From assembly GCF_016786325.1 (NCBI RefSeq), contig NZ_JADWYU010000109.1:1-45083 (forward strand): a stretch of DNA of 45,083 nucleotides, given 5' to 3'. This document shows positions 24,313 through 33,063 of this stretch, piece by piece (positions within the stretch are counted from its first letter, which is position 1; every line of letters starts with the position of its first letter). The notes below the pieces were generated by a model. It had not been told where the DNA came from. It ran no database searches and was given only the letters and a program-made list of their open reading frames with translations. The position numbers and the translations under genes are program-made. Origin of the DNA: Frankia nepalensis (lineage in GTDB: Bacteria > Actinomycetota > Actinomycetes > Frankiales > Frankiaceae).

Positions 24313-24660
24313 GGTCCTCCGCCTGGTGGCGTCCGCCGCACGGTAGCCCCGGCTCGCAAGGAGCGCGGCCCTACGGGTCAGTCCTCCCCACGGCCATCGC
24401 GCAGGGCATCACGAGCGACATCGCCGGCCGTACCGCCCAGCCCCGGTAGCAGTAGCCACCGGGCGGCACCGGCGAGGCCAGCGGGGACGGGGAGTGGACC
24501 TGCTCCGCGGCGCCGGGCAGGCCGCTGCCGAGAAGGTCGCGAAGGCGGTGCCGCGCCGAGTGGTGCGGCCTCACGCCCACCTGACGCCCACAAAGATCAA
24601 CGAGGGCCTGGAGACGGTCCCCGAGGAGCCGGACATGCCGCCTGACCTGGGGTTTGCGGG
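24313..24660. other. Intergenic gap upstream of the kinase gene
   Basis: About 350 bases between the kinase start and the tRNA 3' end. Open frames on both strands here show no family resemblance, and one runs into the tRNA, so I regard them as chance. I see no strong hairpin or repeat. Confidence 0.45.
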
Positions 24661-24733
24661 TGGGCCGTCAGGGACTCGAACCCTGAACTCGCCGGTTAAA
24701 AGCCGGCTGCTCTGCCAATTGAGCTAACGGCCC
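24661..24733 (-). tRNA. tRNA-Lys (anticodon UUU)
   Basis: On the minus strand the gene runs from GGGCCGT (acceptor 5') to ACGGCCC plus discriminator A, 73 bases, CCA not encoded. The anticodon arm is GCCGG-CTTTTAA-CCGGC, giving anticodon TTT. The D arm (GCTC...GAGC) and T arm (CAGGG-TTCGAGT-CCCTG) pair perfectly. Confidence 0.97.
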
Positions 24734-24802
24734 GCTGGCTGATCGTACCCGGGCCCGCGTGGAGCTGGTGGCTTCCCGTAGGTCGTGGCCTGGAGAGGCC
24801 CG

Positions 24803-24832
24803 CCGGTGGGGTGAGCGCCCTCACCCCACCGG
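24803..24832. other. Strong hairpin between tRNA-Lys and the four-TM protein gene
   Basis: A perfect 13-bp stem CCGGTGGGGTGAG / CTCACCCCACCGG with a 4-base loop, 70 bases upstream of the tRNA and 191 bases upstream of the next plus-strand gene. As both neighbours point away, it is not an ordinary terminator for either. Confidence 0.6.
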
Positions 24833-25022
24833 TGGGCCGGGCCGGGCGCGGCAGGGTTCCTGGTGCGCCGGTGCCGAGGACGACCGGGCCGTGGATCCGG
24901 CCTCGACGGTGGGCGGGGTCACGTTTGGCACCTGGAAGGTCACCCGTTCCGGGTGGATCCGGTTAGTGGGCAGGATCTGGGGCACCGATCGACTGAATCG
25001 TCACGCGGAGGGAGCCGACCCA

Positions 25023-25931
25023 ATGACCCTCACGGGAGAATCCAAAATCAACCTTTCCAGAGGCACCTGGCGGATACCACGCAGCCGCGGCGCGCTGGCG
25101 GGTCTGCTGCTGATGGCTCTGGGCGTGTGGGGCACGCTCATCCCGTTCGTCGGGCCCGCGTTCAACTTCGGGTTCGGCGGTGCCCAGACCTGGAACTGGT
25201 CCGCGGCGCGGTTCTGGCTGGAAGTGCTGCCCGGAATCGCCACGTTTGTCGGCGGTCTGCTGCTGACGGCGAGCGCGAACCGGGGCACCGCGATGATCGG
25301 AGCCTGGCTGGCCATCGCGGCCGGCGCCTGGTTCGTCATCGGCCCGACGCTCGCCGGCCCGTGGCACCTGGGTGACCTGGGCACCCCGATGGGGAGCTCC
25401 GGTCGGCAGGCGATGACCTGGCTGCTGTTCTTCTACGCCCTCGGCGCGGTGATCCTCTACCTGGCGTCGACCGCGCAGGGCCGGCTCAGCGTGCGTAGCC
25501 TCCGCGACATCGAGCACGCCCAGATGCGCGCGCAGCGCAAGATGGCCGCGCGTGGCGCCCATGGCGGGCTGTTCGGCGGCGGTCGGGCGCGTAAGGAGGA
25601 GCCGGCCCGGGTCGGCGGCGGCGACGACCGGGACTACCGCGACGAGCGGGCCACCCGGTCCGCGCGTGACGAGCGCGCGGACCGCGCCGACCGGTCGGCC
25701 GGCCGCGACGTGTACCCGAGCGACACCCGGGCGGATCGCGCCGAGCCGACGACCCGTCGCGGCACCGCCCCGGCGGACAGCGCGGACCGGGACGCCGGGC
25801 ACGATGTCTACCCGAGCGACACCGCCCGCGCCAGCGACAACGGCCACGGCCGGCACGAGGCTCAGCACGAGGGCCTCGGCGGGAAGATCGGCCGGACGCT
25901 CGCCAAGCACGGGATCGGCGGCCGGCACTAG
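25023..25931 (+). CDS. Four-TM membrane protein with long charged tail
   Basis: A protein of 302 residues; GGAGGGAG lies 8 bases before ATG 25023. Four hydrophobic helices fall at about residues 24-45, 66-85, 90-112 and 131-152, with GAWLAIAAGAWFVIGPTL typical of actinobacterial SPW-like membrane proteins. After a basic helix (RSLRDIEHAQMRAQRKMAAR) comes a disordered, Arg/Asp-rich tail of about 120 residues with two copies of D-V-Y-P-S-D-T and an ending GGKIGRTLAKHGIGGRH. The tail would lie in the cytoplasm and could bind nucleic acid or partner proteins. No enzyme motif. It heads a set of envelope-type genes. Confidence 0.8.
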   Translation: MTLTGESKINLSRGTWRIPRSRGALAGLLLMALGVWGTLIPFVGPAFNFGFGGAQTWNWSAARFWLEVLPGIATFVGGLLLTASANRGTAMIGAWLAIAAGAWFVIGPTLAGPWHLGDLGTPMGSSGRQAMTWLLFFYALGAVILYLASTAQGRLSVRSLRDIEHAQMRAQRKMAARGAHGGLFGGGRARKEEPARVGGGDDRDYRDERATRSARDERADRADRSAGRDVYPSDTRADRAEPTTRRGTAPADSADRDAGHDVYPSDTARASDNGHGRHEAQHEGLGGKIGRTLAKHGIGGRH

Positions 25932-26367
25932 CTCGCCCGCGTAGGACGCGCCCTGGCCTTACGAGCCAGAGGGTGCCGTCGGCGGCCCCGGGATGGTCAG
26001 CGAGGAATCTCTCGCTGGCTCGTCCCGGGGCCGCCGACGTTTGGGTCCTGGCCAGTCTGGGGCGGCGCCGGCGGCCGAAGAGGCACTCGGCGCCGCGCCA
26101 GTGCCATGCCCGGCGACGTTCGGCCCTGTGTCCGCGTGCGGCGGCGTGCTCGTCCTGTCCGACGTCAGAGGGGATCGTGTCAGACGCCAGAGCCAGGACC
26201 GGCACCGTTTCGTGACCCTGGCGTCTGCCAGGACGTCCGGGTCCCCTGGTGTCTGCCGCGACGTGGGACTGACGTGGGACTGGTGTCTGCCGCGACGTGG
26301 GAGAGGAGTGGTGGGGGCCGCCGCTCCGCCCAGCCGTCGACCGGGGCAGACACTGCCTGAGGCGGCG
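25932..26367. other. Gap with hairpin and direct repeat, no gene
   Basis: These 436 bases hold the long hairpin at 25977-26039 and a 22-base direct repeat (26247-26268 and 26281-26302, starting TGGTGTCTGCCGCGACG). Open frames here are not protein-like. Confidence 0.5.
25977..26039. terminator. Two-tier hairpin, probable bidirectional terminator
   Basis: An outer perfect 17-bp stem CGTCGGCGGCCCCGGGA / TCCCGGGGCCGCCGACG encloses an inner 7-bp stem CAGCGAG / CTCGCTG. It starts 45 bases after the four-TM gene's stop. No U-tract. Confidence 0.65.
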
Positions 26368-26802
26368 CTAGAGGCGGGTGCCGAGGTTGTCGAGGACGGC
26401 GTTCCACAGCTTGCGCACGCCGATCGGCGCGAAGATCCGCTCGAAGAAGCCGCCGACGCCGCCCGCGCCGGTCCAGGTCGTCGTCACGGTGACGTGGCTG
26501 CCGTCCCCCTGGGGGAGCACCCGCCAGACCGTGCGCAGGGTCGAGTTCTGGTCGGCCTCGACCAGCGTCGACTCGTCGGGGGCGGTCACCTCGGCGGTGA
26601 CGTCGCGAATCCGCTTCTTGGTCGCGTGCAGGCGGTACCCGATGCGGGTGCCCGCGCCTTTGCCGCCGGCGAGCACGCGGTAGCCGGTGATGTTCTCCGG
26701 CCACAGCTGAGCGCGCGTTTCGGCATAGTCGGCCACCAACTCGAGCACCTGGCCAGGCGGGGCGGCGAACTCCCTCTCCGCCACGACGTTGATCTGACCC
26801 AT
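26368..26802 (-). CDS. SRPBCC-fold (polyketide cyclase/START-like) protein
   Basis: A protein of 144 residues; ATG 26802 has GGAGG 9 bases upstream. It has the SRPBCC pattern: an opening beta strand with INVVAEREFAAPPGQVLELVADY, YAETRAQLWPENITGYRVL, then TGYR/YRLHAT strands, VTVTTTWTGAGG, and a closing helix FERIFAPIGVRKLWNAVLDN. These helix-grip proteins hold hydrophobic ligands; some are cyclases, many are carriers or have unknown roles. No polyketide genes are nearby, so a cyclase role is not supported. It is divergent from the DUF4407 gene. Confidence 0.85.
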   Translation of the reverse strand: MGQINVVAEREFAAPPGQVLELVADYAETRAQLWPENITGYRVLAGGKGAGTRIGYRLHATKKRIRDVTAEVTAPDESTLVEADQNSTLRTVWRVLPQGDGSHVTVTTTWTGAGGVGGFFERIFAPIGVRKLWNAVLDNLGTRL

Positions 26803-26984
26803 CCGTTCCGTCCTCCGATCGGTTCCCGCCGCCGTCGGCCGCGGGGCGGGCCATCCGCTCTGGGCGCAGACGTTAACGAGCCACCCGGATCGTCGCGCGG
26901 GCGGGCGGTCGCGATCCTTCCTCGATGTCGACTGAAAGTCATCATGCAAATGCCGAGAGTGACAGGTACGGCTAAGGTGCCGGC

Positions 26985-29147
26985 ATGGACTCCGGGGGTG
27001 AGCGGTTGCGTGGCGGTGACCTCGTCGAGGTTCCCCCTGGTTCGTCCGCGTCTGGTTCACCCGCGTCGCCGGGTCATTTGCGGGAAGGCACGCCGGAGCC
27101 GAACCCTGGCCCCGATCCACTCCACGAGGCCCCCGATCCCCTCGACGAGGAGTACGACGAGTACGGAGGCGAGTACGGAAAGGACGACGTCGCCAATACT
27201 GTCGATACCACCAATACCGACGACGTCAACGGCGTCGACGGCAACGACGGCGAGGTCTACGACGTCGACGACGCCGACGGGCGGGAGCGCGCCAGGCGCG
27301 ACCCACACGAGTACCGCGACCCACGCGAGTATGACGGCTTCCCGGAGCACGACAACTTCCAGAAATATGACGACTTCCAGGAATACGAGGAGTACCAGAC
27401 CGACGGGCTCCACGAAGCCGGCGGATACCGGGCGGGCGGCGGATATGAGGCCGAAGGTTCCGACCCCCACCGCTACCGGGCAACCGAACCGAACGGCTAC
27501 GGCCACGGCTACGACGATGGCCACGGCTACGACGATGGCCACGGCAACGACGACGGCCACGGCAACGACGACGGCTACGGCAACGACGACGGCTACGGCT
27601 ACGGCGATGGCCACGGCCATGGCGGCGCCGCTGGCCAGGACCCGGACGGGCCCGGCCGCCGGGACTCTCGCCGGGCTTCTCGCCGGGAGGCACGCCGGCA
27701 GGCGCGCCGGCCGAGGACCGACCCGCGCCGGGTGCCGGTCAACCTGCTGATCGGCTGCACGGGGGCTGACCATCGGGCGGTCGCCGAGCGGGATCGGTCG
27801 CGGTTCGCGAGCGCCGGCGCGCTCATGCTGCTGACCGCTGGGCTTGCCACCTATGCGGGCGCGTCGGTCGCCGCGTTCGGGTTCGGCATCTCGACCCTGG
27901 CGGCGCTGCCATATGGGGTGTTCTACGCGGCCTTCATCTTCTTCATCGACCGTTCGGTGTTGCTGACGATTCGGCCGCTGCGGGTCGTCGGTAAGGGGGA
28001 CAACGAGCGCATCCGGCCGCGCCGCTGGTTGACGACCGGGGTCCTGCGCATCTTCATCGCGGTGTGCGGCGCGATCCTGGTCGGCGAGTCGTTGCTGCTG
28101 CGGTTCTTCGACTCGTCGATTCAGCCGCGGGTGGCTGAGCTTCGGCAGGAGGAGCTCGGCGGCATGCTGGCCGCCTGGGACCAGGGGCAGCGAACCACCG
28201 AGGACCGGCTCGTGGCGGACGTCGCCGACCGGCGCGCGCAGCTGGACACGGCCGAGAAACTGGTGTCCACCAAGACCCAGGAGGTGGGCTGCCAGCTCAC
28301 CGGCGGCGACGGCTGCATCGAGGGCCGGGGGCCGATCTACCAGGTCAAGCTGGACGAGCTGCGCGCCGCGACGGCCCAGGTACCGAGGCTGCGCGCCGAC
28401 CGTGACGCGGCCCAGGCCAGGCTCGACGCCTTCCGCGCCGGCAGGGACGAACGGCGCGCCGAGTACGCCGCCGCGGCCTGGAACCAGGTCGAGGAAGCCA
28501 ACGACCTGCTGATGCGCGAGAAGGCCTTCTGGAGGCTGACGGCCGACGACAACTCGGTCAAGGCGTGGCGCATCCTGATCAGTCTGCTGATTCTCGGCAT
28601 CGACCTGGCCCCACTGCTGTTCAAGCGCAGCCTGGACCGGACGTCGTATGCCCGCGCCGAACGCGCTGCCCTCTGGGAAGGGGAGACCAACGAGTTCGTC
28701 GACGCCTACCAGTTGAACCGTAACGCCCGGGCCCGCCGTGGCCAGGCCGGCGACGTGGCCGACCGGATGGCCGCACGCTACGCGGACTACGCGCTCACCC
28801 GCGAGGAACTGCGGCTGGCCACGTCCCTGGACGAGGACACCGCGGCCGCCACGCTGCGCCGGGACGAACGGTGGCTGGGCACCGAACACCAGGCCGCCGA
28901 CCTGCGCCGGGCCCACCGGCTGCCGGTCGTCCCGCCCCCCACCTCGCCGCCGCCTGGGCCGCCCTCGGCCGTGTACGAACCGTCCGCCACCTCACCGGTC
29001 GTGCCGGCGGCCTCCGCTCCGGCTGTGCCGCCGGCTTCGGCTCCGGTCGCGCCGCCGGGACCGTCGCCGGCCACGCGGCGGCCGCCGGCTCCGCCGCCGG
29101 GCGGGTACCCGTCCCCGGACGTTCCCGGCTCACCCGGCCCCGGTTAA
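26985..29147 (+). CDS. DUF4407 membrane protein with Gly/His/Asp repeat domain
   Basis: A protein of 720 residues. Residues 1-250 are disordered and acidic, including a Tyr/Gly/His/Asp repeat (about 171-214). The DUF4407 domain follows (about 255-560): VNLLIGCTGADH, TM helices near 278-300, 306-326 (with FIFFIDRSVLL), 352-374 (ending LLLRFFD), a long coiled-coil loop (about 380-505), then a fourth TM near 528-546. The tail is Pro/Ala-rich. DUF4407 proteins are inner-membrane proteins of unknown function. ATG 26985 has only a weak AAGG site; TAAGGT at 26973-26978 could be a -10 for a leaderless start. The following holin-like and DUF3618 genes probably share its expression. Confidence 0.87.
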   Translation: MDSGGERLRGGDLVEVPPGSSASGSPASPGHLREGTPEPNPGPDPLHEAPDPLDEEYDEYGGEYGKDDVANTVDTTNTDDVNGVDGNDGEVYDVDDADGRERARRDPHEYRDPREYDGFPEHDNFQKYDDFQEYEEYQTDGLHEAGGYRAGGGYEAEGSDPHRYRATEPNGYGHGYDDGHGYDDGHGNDDGHGNDDGYGNDDGYGYGDGHGHGGAAGQDPDGPGRRDSRRASRREARRQARRPRTDPRRVPVNLLIGCTGADHRAVAERDRSRFASAGALMLLTAGLATYAGASVAAFGFGISTLAALPYGVFYAAFIFFIDRSVLLTIRPLRVVGKGDNERIRPRRWLTTGVLRIFIAVCGAILVGESLLLRFFDSSIQPRVAELRQEELGGMLAAWDQGQRTTEDRLVADVADRRAQLDTAEKLVSTKTQEVGCQLTGGDGCIEGRGPIYQVKLDELRAATAQVPRLRADRDAAQARLDAFRAGRDERRAEYAAAAWNQVEEANDLLMREKAFWRLTADDNSVKAWRILISLLILGIDLAPLLFKRSLDRTSYARAERAALWEGETNEFVDAYQLNRNARARRGQAGDVADRMAARYADYALTREELRLATSLDEDTAAATLRRDERWLGTEHQAADLRRAHRLPVVPPPTSPPPGPPSAVYEPSATSPVVPAASAPAVPPASAPVAPPGPSPATRRPPAPPPGGYPSPDVPGSPGPG
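27496..27625 (+). repeat. Minisatellite encoding G-H-G-Y-D-D / G-Y-G-N-D-D units
   Basis: A 15-18 base unit built on GGCCACGGCTACGACGAT repeats about eight times with point variants, giving alternating Gly with His/Tyr and Asp/Asn pairs. Confidence 0.9.
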
Positions 29148-29213
29148 TCCCGCACGTGCCGGGCATCGACCACGCGCCCGTCTCCGCAGGCTCTCACGAC
29201 GCAAGGAGGCAGC

Positions 29214-30179
29214 ATGACGAGGTCGCGACGGTCCGGCTCGATGCCTCCAGACCTTGACGAGCGCACCTACTCCGAGGAGCGCGTCTACCCCGAGGAACAC
29301 GGTGGCGCGGCCCGGACACCGAAGAAGACCGACATCACCGGCACGACGGTCCGCGATGACCGTCAGGCGGCCGAGCGCCCGGCCAAGGGCGCGTTCCCGG
29401 AGACCTCCAGATCGGCCGTGCCTGTCTCGACGGCCTCGGCGGGCAGCGAGCCGACGGTGGCCAGTGGATCGACGCTGGGCAGCGGATCGACGCTGTCCAG
29501 CGGGTCGACCATGGGCAGTGGATCGACCGGCGGCACCTGGTCGGCGGAGGAACCGGTCATCACCCCGGCCGGGGTCATGCCGGACGACATCCGTGCCTCG
29601 GCGGGCGACACCGCCACCGCCGTGGCGCACGCGCGCGCCACGGGTACCCGGATGGAACCCGGGCGGGACACGTTCCGGGACGACCGGCGGGTGGACGACC
29701 GTTTCGTCGGCGGCTCCCAGGCCGTCGCCGACCGGACCTCGCACGACCGGATTTCGCGCGACCGGGGCGTGAACGGGCGGGTCAACGGCCACGGTAAGGC
29801 CGGCCGGCTGTCCGCGGGGGAGCTCATGTCCGGGGTCGCCACCGACATGTCGACCCTCTTCCGCAAAGAGGTGCAGCTCGCCAAGGCGGAGTTCCGCCAG
29901 TCGGCGACCCGGGCCGGCAAGGGCGCTGGAATGTTCGGCGGCGCCGCCGGAGCGGGCTTCTTCGCGGCGCTGTTCGTGCTGCTCGCCGTGATGTTCGGCC
30001 TGGCGGAGGTGATGGCGCTCGGTTGGGCCGCGCTCATCGTGGGCGTCATCCTCGCGATTGTGGCCGCGGTGCTCGGCCTCGCCGGACGGCGAACGGTCAA
30101 GACGGTGCATCCGACACCCGAACAGACCGTCGAGACACTGAAGGAGGACATGCGGTGGGCGCACGGCCTGAGGAAATAA
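29214..30179 (+). CDS. Actinobacterial holin-superfamily (Phage_holin_3_6-like) protein
   Basis: A protein of 321 residues; AAGGAGG lies 4 bases before ATG 29214. The first about 200 residues are disordered, with an S-T-L-G-S-G repeat (29457-29525) and R/D-rich text. The C-terminal 120 residues carry the family core: LSAGELMSGVATDMSTLFRK, EVQLAKAEFR, then two adjacent TM helices (about 244-290) and VHPTPEQTVETLKEDMRW. Family members of about 130-150 residues are chromosomal in actinobacteria and usually precede a DUF3618 gene; phage origin is not implied. The stop overlaps the next start by 25 bases. The unusually long N-terminal extension sets this copy apart. Confidence 0.86.
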   Translation: MTRSRRSGSMPPDLDERTYSEERVYPEEHGGAARTPKKTDITGTTVRDDRQAAERPAKGAFPETSRSAVPVSTASAGSEPTVASGSTLGSGSTLSSGSTMGSGSTGGTWSAEEPVITPAGVMPDDIRASAGDTATAVAHARATGTRMEPGRDTFRDDRRVDDRFVGGSQAVADRTSHDRISRDRGVNGRVNGHGKAGRLSAGELMSGVATDMSTLFRKEVQLAKAEFRQSATRAGKGAGMFGGAAGAGFFAALFVLLAVMFGLAEVMALGWAALIVGVILAIVAAVLGLAGRRTVKTVHPTPEQTVETLKEDMRWAHGLRK

Positions 30180-31273
30180 GGTCCGAGATCGAAGAGACCC
30201 GGGACCGGATCAGCGCCGAGATCGACGAGCTGACCGACCGCTACAGCCCGGGCCGCGTCGCCGGCAGGAAGGTCCACGGGGCCCGGGACGCCGCGGCATC
30301 CATGCGGGGGAAGGTCAGCCGCGGCGCCGGCTGGCGGTGGATGAGCCCGCGGTCGAGCGGTCATCTCGGCGAGGGCCACACCGGCAATGGCGAGGCGCAC
30401 GCGGCCGGCGCCCGCTACGCCGCTGAGCAGGGCGGCGACAAGCGCGGCGGCGACAAGCCTCGCGGTGCCAGGTACGGCGGCGCCGAGCCTGGTGGCGATG
30501 AGCGGCGGCGCGCCGCCGCTGAGCGTTACCGCGGCCTGCTGCACCGGCGGCCGCGGGGAAAGAAGGCGGAGACGCCCGCCGGGCAGTCCTTTATCATCGG
30601 GAAGACCGGCCCGCCGATGCCGGGCGTTCCCGGCGGTCCCGAAGATTCCGCTCGATCGGGTAAGTCGGTGTACGGCACATCGAGGACCGCTAGTTATCCG
30701 TATGAGGCCGACCCCTACCCCGAAGAGGGCGGAGAGCCGATTTACCGCGACACCGAGCGAGCCTTCGGGCCGAGGGATCCCGGCCGATTCACGCAGGGTT
30801 CCGCCGGGGCGCCCGGTCCGGCCGCGGTGGCGTCGACGGGCTCCGCGTACCGGTCCACCGACCCGGCCCGTCAGCCGAGTGGGCCGGGGTATGACACCAC
30901 GTTCCAGGCCGACGCGCCGGAGCATGGCCAGCGGGCCTGGACCACGACGACGGCCCAGTCGGGCGGCCGGACGGCCGAGGCTACGCGGCGGCGGCGCGAG
31001 GACGCCTGGGCTGAGGACGTTCGGGGCCAGGACGTTCGGGACCAGGAGGTTCGGGGCGAGGAGGTTCGGGGCGACCAGGCTGAGGCCGCGCACGGCGCCC
31101 GGGAACGGGAGGCCAAGCGCGGGCACCGCCGCGAGATCGGCATCGCGGGAGCTTCCGTCGCGGTGGGCGCGGTCGGCGCGCGCCTGGTGCGGCACCCGGG
31201 CAAGCGGGAGGCCGTCCTGCTCGCGGCCGCGGACCGCAAGCGGGCCTACTGGCGCCCGGACGCCGGCGAGTGA
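30155..31273 (+). CDS. DUF3618 protein with long disordered region
   Basis: A protein of 372 residues; GTG 30155 is chosen because GGAGG lies 7 bases upstream inside the preceding gene. Residues about 5-45 are the DUF3618 signature, RPEEIRSEIEETRDRISAEI followed by D-E-L-T-D-R-Y. A 270-residue low-complexity region (Gly, Arg, Glu, Asp; repeats such as R-G-Q-D-V-R and G-G-D-K) separates it from a C-terminal segment with GASVAVGAVGARLVRHPGKR. DUF3618 proteins normally span about 100-150 residues and pair with the holin-like protein; their role is unknown. Overlap with the upstream gene implies co-translation. Confidence 0.85.
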   Translation: MGARPEEIRSEIEETRDRISAEIDELTDRYSPGRVAGRKVHGARDAAASMRGKVSRGAGWRWMSPRSSGHLGEGHTGNGEAHAAGARYAAEQGGDKRGGDKPRGARYGGAEPGGDERRRAAAERYRGLLHRRPRGKKAETPAGQSFIIGKTGPPMPGVPGGPEDSARSGKSVYGTSRTASYPYEADPYPEEGGEPIYRDTERAFGPRDPGRFTQGSAGAPGPAAVASTGSAYRSTDPARQPSGPGYDTTFQADAPEHGQRAWTTTTAQSGGRTAEATRRRREDAWAEDVRGQDVRDQEVRGEEVRGDQAEAAHGAREREAKRGHRREIGIAGASVAVGAVGARLVRHPGKREAVLLAAADRKRAYWRPDAGE

Positions 31274-31314
31274 CCGGAGACTGATCCGCCGACCGGTCTC
31301 GTGCCGACCCAGCA

Positions 31315-31349
31315 CCGCCGGTTCCACAGGATTCCTGTGGAACCGGCGG
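31315..31349. terminator. Bidirectional hairpin terminator between convergent genes
   Basis: A perfect 16-bp stem CCGCCGGTTCCACAGG / CCTGTGGAACCGGCGG with a 3-base loop, followed on the plus strand by TTTCGTCT. It is 41 bases after the DUF3618 stop and 51 bases beyond the ATPase stop on the other strand. Confidence 0.85.
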
Positions 31350-31400
31350 TTTCGTCTGGTGGTCGGACCGAGGGGATCTCGGGGCCGGTTCGCGCCGTTC

Positions 31401-32600
31401 TCAGGCCGCGGCGAGCGAGCGGGTCGCGGTCTGTAGCGTGGCGCCGGTCTCGGCGTCGAACAGGTGCAGCCGGTCGGCCGAAACGTAGAACGGAACCCGG
31501 GCACCGGTGCTGACCAGCGTGCGCGGGTCGAGCGCCGCCGTGAACCGCCGCTTCTCGGAGTCCGTCTGGATCTCGTCGTCGGCGGCGATGATCGCCTGCG
31601 CTGCCTGGGCCGCGGCGCCGCTGACGGCGCCGGCGACCATCTCGCCGTGCGTGAGCGTCTCGGTGCCGAGGCGTTCGACCAGGTCGACGTCCACTTCGAG
31701 GATCAGCGCCGCGTCGTCCGGCGGCTTGATCTCGACGTCGTGCGGCCGGACGCCGACCAGGACGTCGGGTGTGCTGGACGCGCCGACCGCGTCGGCGATG
31801 CGCGGCGGCAGGACGAGCGTCTGGCCGCCGACCCGCAGCGCGGTCTGGCCGTCGGCGGTGGTGAGGGTGCCGGGGATCAGGTTGGTCGGCGGGCTGCCGA
31901 TGAAGGCCGCGACGAACACGTTCGCCGGCCGGGAGAACAGGTCGTCGGGGGTGCCGAGCTGCTGGAGCCGGCCCTCGTGCAGGACGGCGATCCGGTCGGC
32001 CATCGTCATGGCCTCGATCTGGTCGTGCGTGACGTACAGCGTGGTGATCCCGAGGTCGCGCTGGATGCGGGCGATCTGGGCGCGGACCTGGGTCCGCAGC
32101 TTGGCGTCCAGGTTCGACAGCGGTTCGTCCATCAGGAACGCCTGTGGCTCGCGGACGATCGCGCGCCCCATCGCGACCCGCTGGCGCTGCCCGCCGGACA
32201 GCGCCTTGGGCCGGCGGTCCAGGAGGTCGGTGAGGCCGAGGATCTCGGCGGCGCGCTCGACCCGCGCGTCCCGTTCCTTGCGGTGGACCCCGCCGAGCCG
32301 CAGGCCGAACGCCATGTTGTTGCGGACCGTCATGTGTGGGTACAGCGCGTAGCTCTGGAAGACCATCGCGAGGTCGCGGTCCGCCGGCGGGACCTTCGTG
32401 ACGTCCCGGCCGCCCACCAGCACCTGGCCGGAGGTCGGCCTGAGCAGGCCGGCGACGATGCGCAGCGCGGTCGTCTTCCCGCTGCCGGAGGGCCCGACGA
32501 GTACCAGGAACTCGCCGTCGTCGACGGCGAGGTCGATGTGGTCGAGGACCGGCCGGACGTCGTAGGTAAGCGTGACGTCGTGAAGCTCGATCGTGGACAT
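31401..32600 (-). CDS. MsiK/UgpC/MalK-type sugar ABC transporter ATPase
   Basis: A protein of 399 residues starting at ATG 32600 (MSTIELHDVTLTY). Walker A GPSGSGKTT (36-44), Q-loop MVFQSYALYPHMTVRNN, signature LSGGQRQRVAMGRAI, Walker B FLMDEPLSNLDAK and H-loop TLYVTHDQIEAMTMADRI are all intact. The C-terminal MOBE/TOBE region (VGVRPHDVEIKPPDDA) is typical of carbohydrate importers. Residues about 290-340 contain an Ala-rich insertion (AAQAAQAIIAA) not usual for the family. The neighbouring divergent operon encodes a sugar-binding protein and two permeases but no ATPase, so this is the probable energy partner. In Streptomyces the equivalent MsiK is encoded far from the ceb operon. Confidence 0.93.
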   Translation of the reverse strand: MSTIELHDVTLTYDVRPVLDHIDLAVDDGEFLVLVGPSGSGKTTALRIVAGLLRPTSGQVLVGGRDVTKVPPADRDLAMVFQSYALYPHMTVRNNMAFGLRLGGVHRKERDARVERAAEILGLTDLLDRRPKALSGGQRQRVAMGRAIVREPQAFLMDEPLSNLDAKLRTQVRAQIARIQRDLGITTLYVTHDQIEAMTMADRIAVLHEGRLQQLGTPDDLFSRPANVFVAAFIGSPPTNLIPGTLTTADGQTALRVGGQTLVLPPRIADAVGASSTPDVLVGVRPHDVEIKPPDDAALILEVDVDLVERLGTETLTHGEMVAGAVSGAAAQAAQAIIAADDEIQTDSEKRRFTAALDPRTLVSTGARVPFYVSADRLHLFDAETGATLQTATRSLAAA

Positions 32601-33063
32601 GGGCTCCCTCTTCCCTTCCACCGTGCTGGATCAGCTCCTGGGGGCGGCGCTCGGGTAGCCCGCGGGCGTCGTTCCCTGGCCGAGCGAGACTCGGCGGAGG
32701 CTTGACACCGGAATCCGGCGGTCGCCGGAGCGGACAGCGCGGGCTGCTGGAGGCAGACCCCAGGCCGGCGGACACGGTTGGCTGCCTCGGGGGAGGGAGT
32801 CCCCGGACATCCGTGGGTGCGGCGCCGTGCCGACAAGGGTTGCATGGCGTACCCGTTCACGTCCAGTGCCGGCCCTGGAGGCCCGCCAGAGGCGGCCGAA
32901 CCAGGGAAGGCATCGGAGGGTAGTCGGGAGAACCCGTTACGTACCTGGAAATCGCGGAGCAACTAACCCTTGACAGCGACGCAACGGACATACACAGTTT
33001 CGAAGCCATGAGAGCGCTCACACGCGATCAGTGCGGTGAGCGTGAAGCCAGAGGGAGGGCTTC
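32601..33063. promoter_or_regulatory. Divergent control region of the ATPase and sugar-import operon
   Basis: These 463 bases separate the two start codons. On the plus strand TTGACA (32970-32975) is a good -35; TACACA at 32991-32996 is a possible -10 although the 15-base spacer is short. The LacI-type site at 33009-33022 follows directly. No gene is seen. Confidence 0.55.
33009..33022. promoter_or_regulatory. CebR/LacI-type operator
   Basis: TGAGAGCGCTCACA is a 14-bp dyad with one mismatched pair and matches 12 of 14 positions of the known CebR consensus TGGGAGCGCTCCCA. It lies 42 bases before the binding-protein start and just below the likely promoter, the position of a repressor roadblock. 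The LacI-family protein at the operon's end is the obvious ligand. Confidence 0.75.

Noticed and set aside
24494-24727. Open frame running into the tRNA-Lys
   Set aside because: It overlaps a perfect tRNA and shows no family resemblance.
29214-30179. Prophage marker because of the holin-like domain
   Set aside because: This holin superfamily is chromosomal in actinobacteria and no other phage gene is seen.
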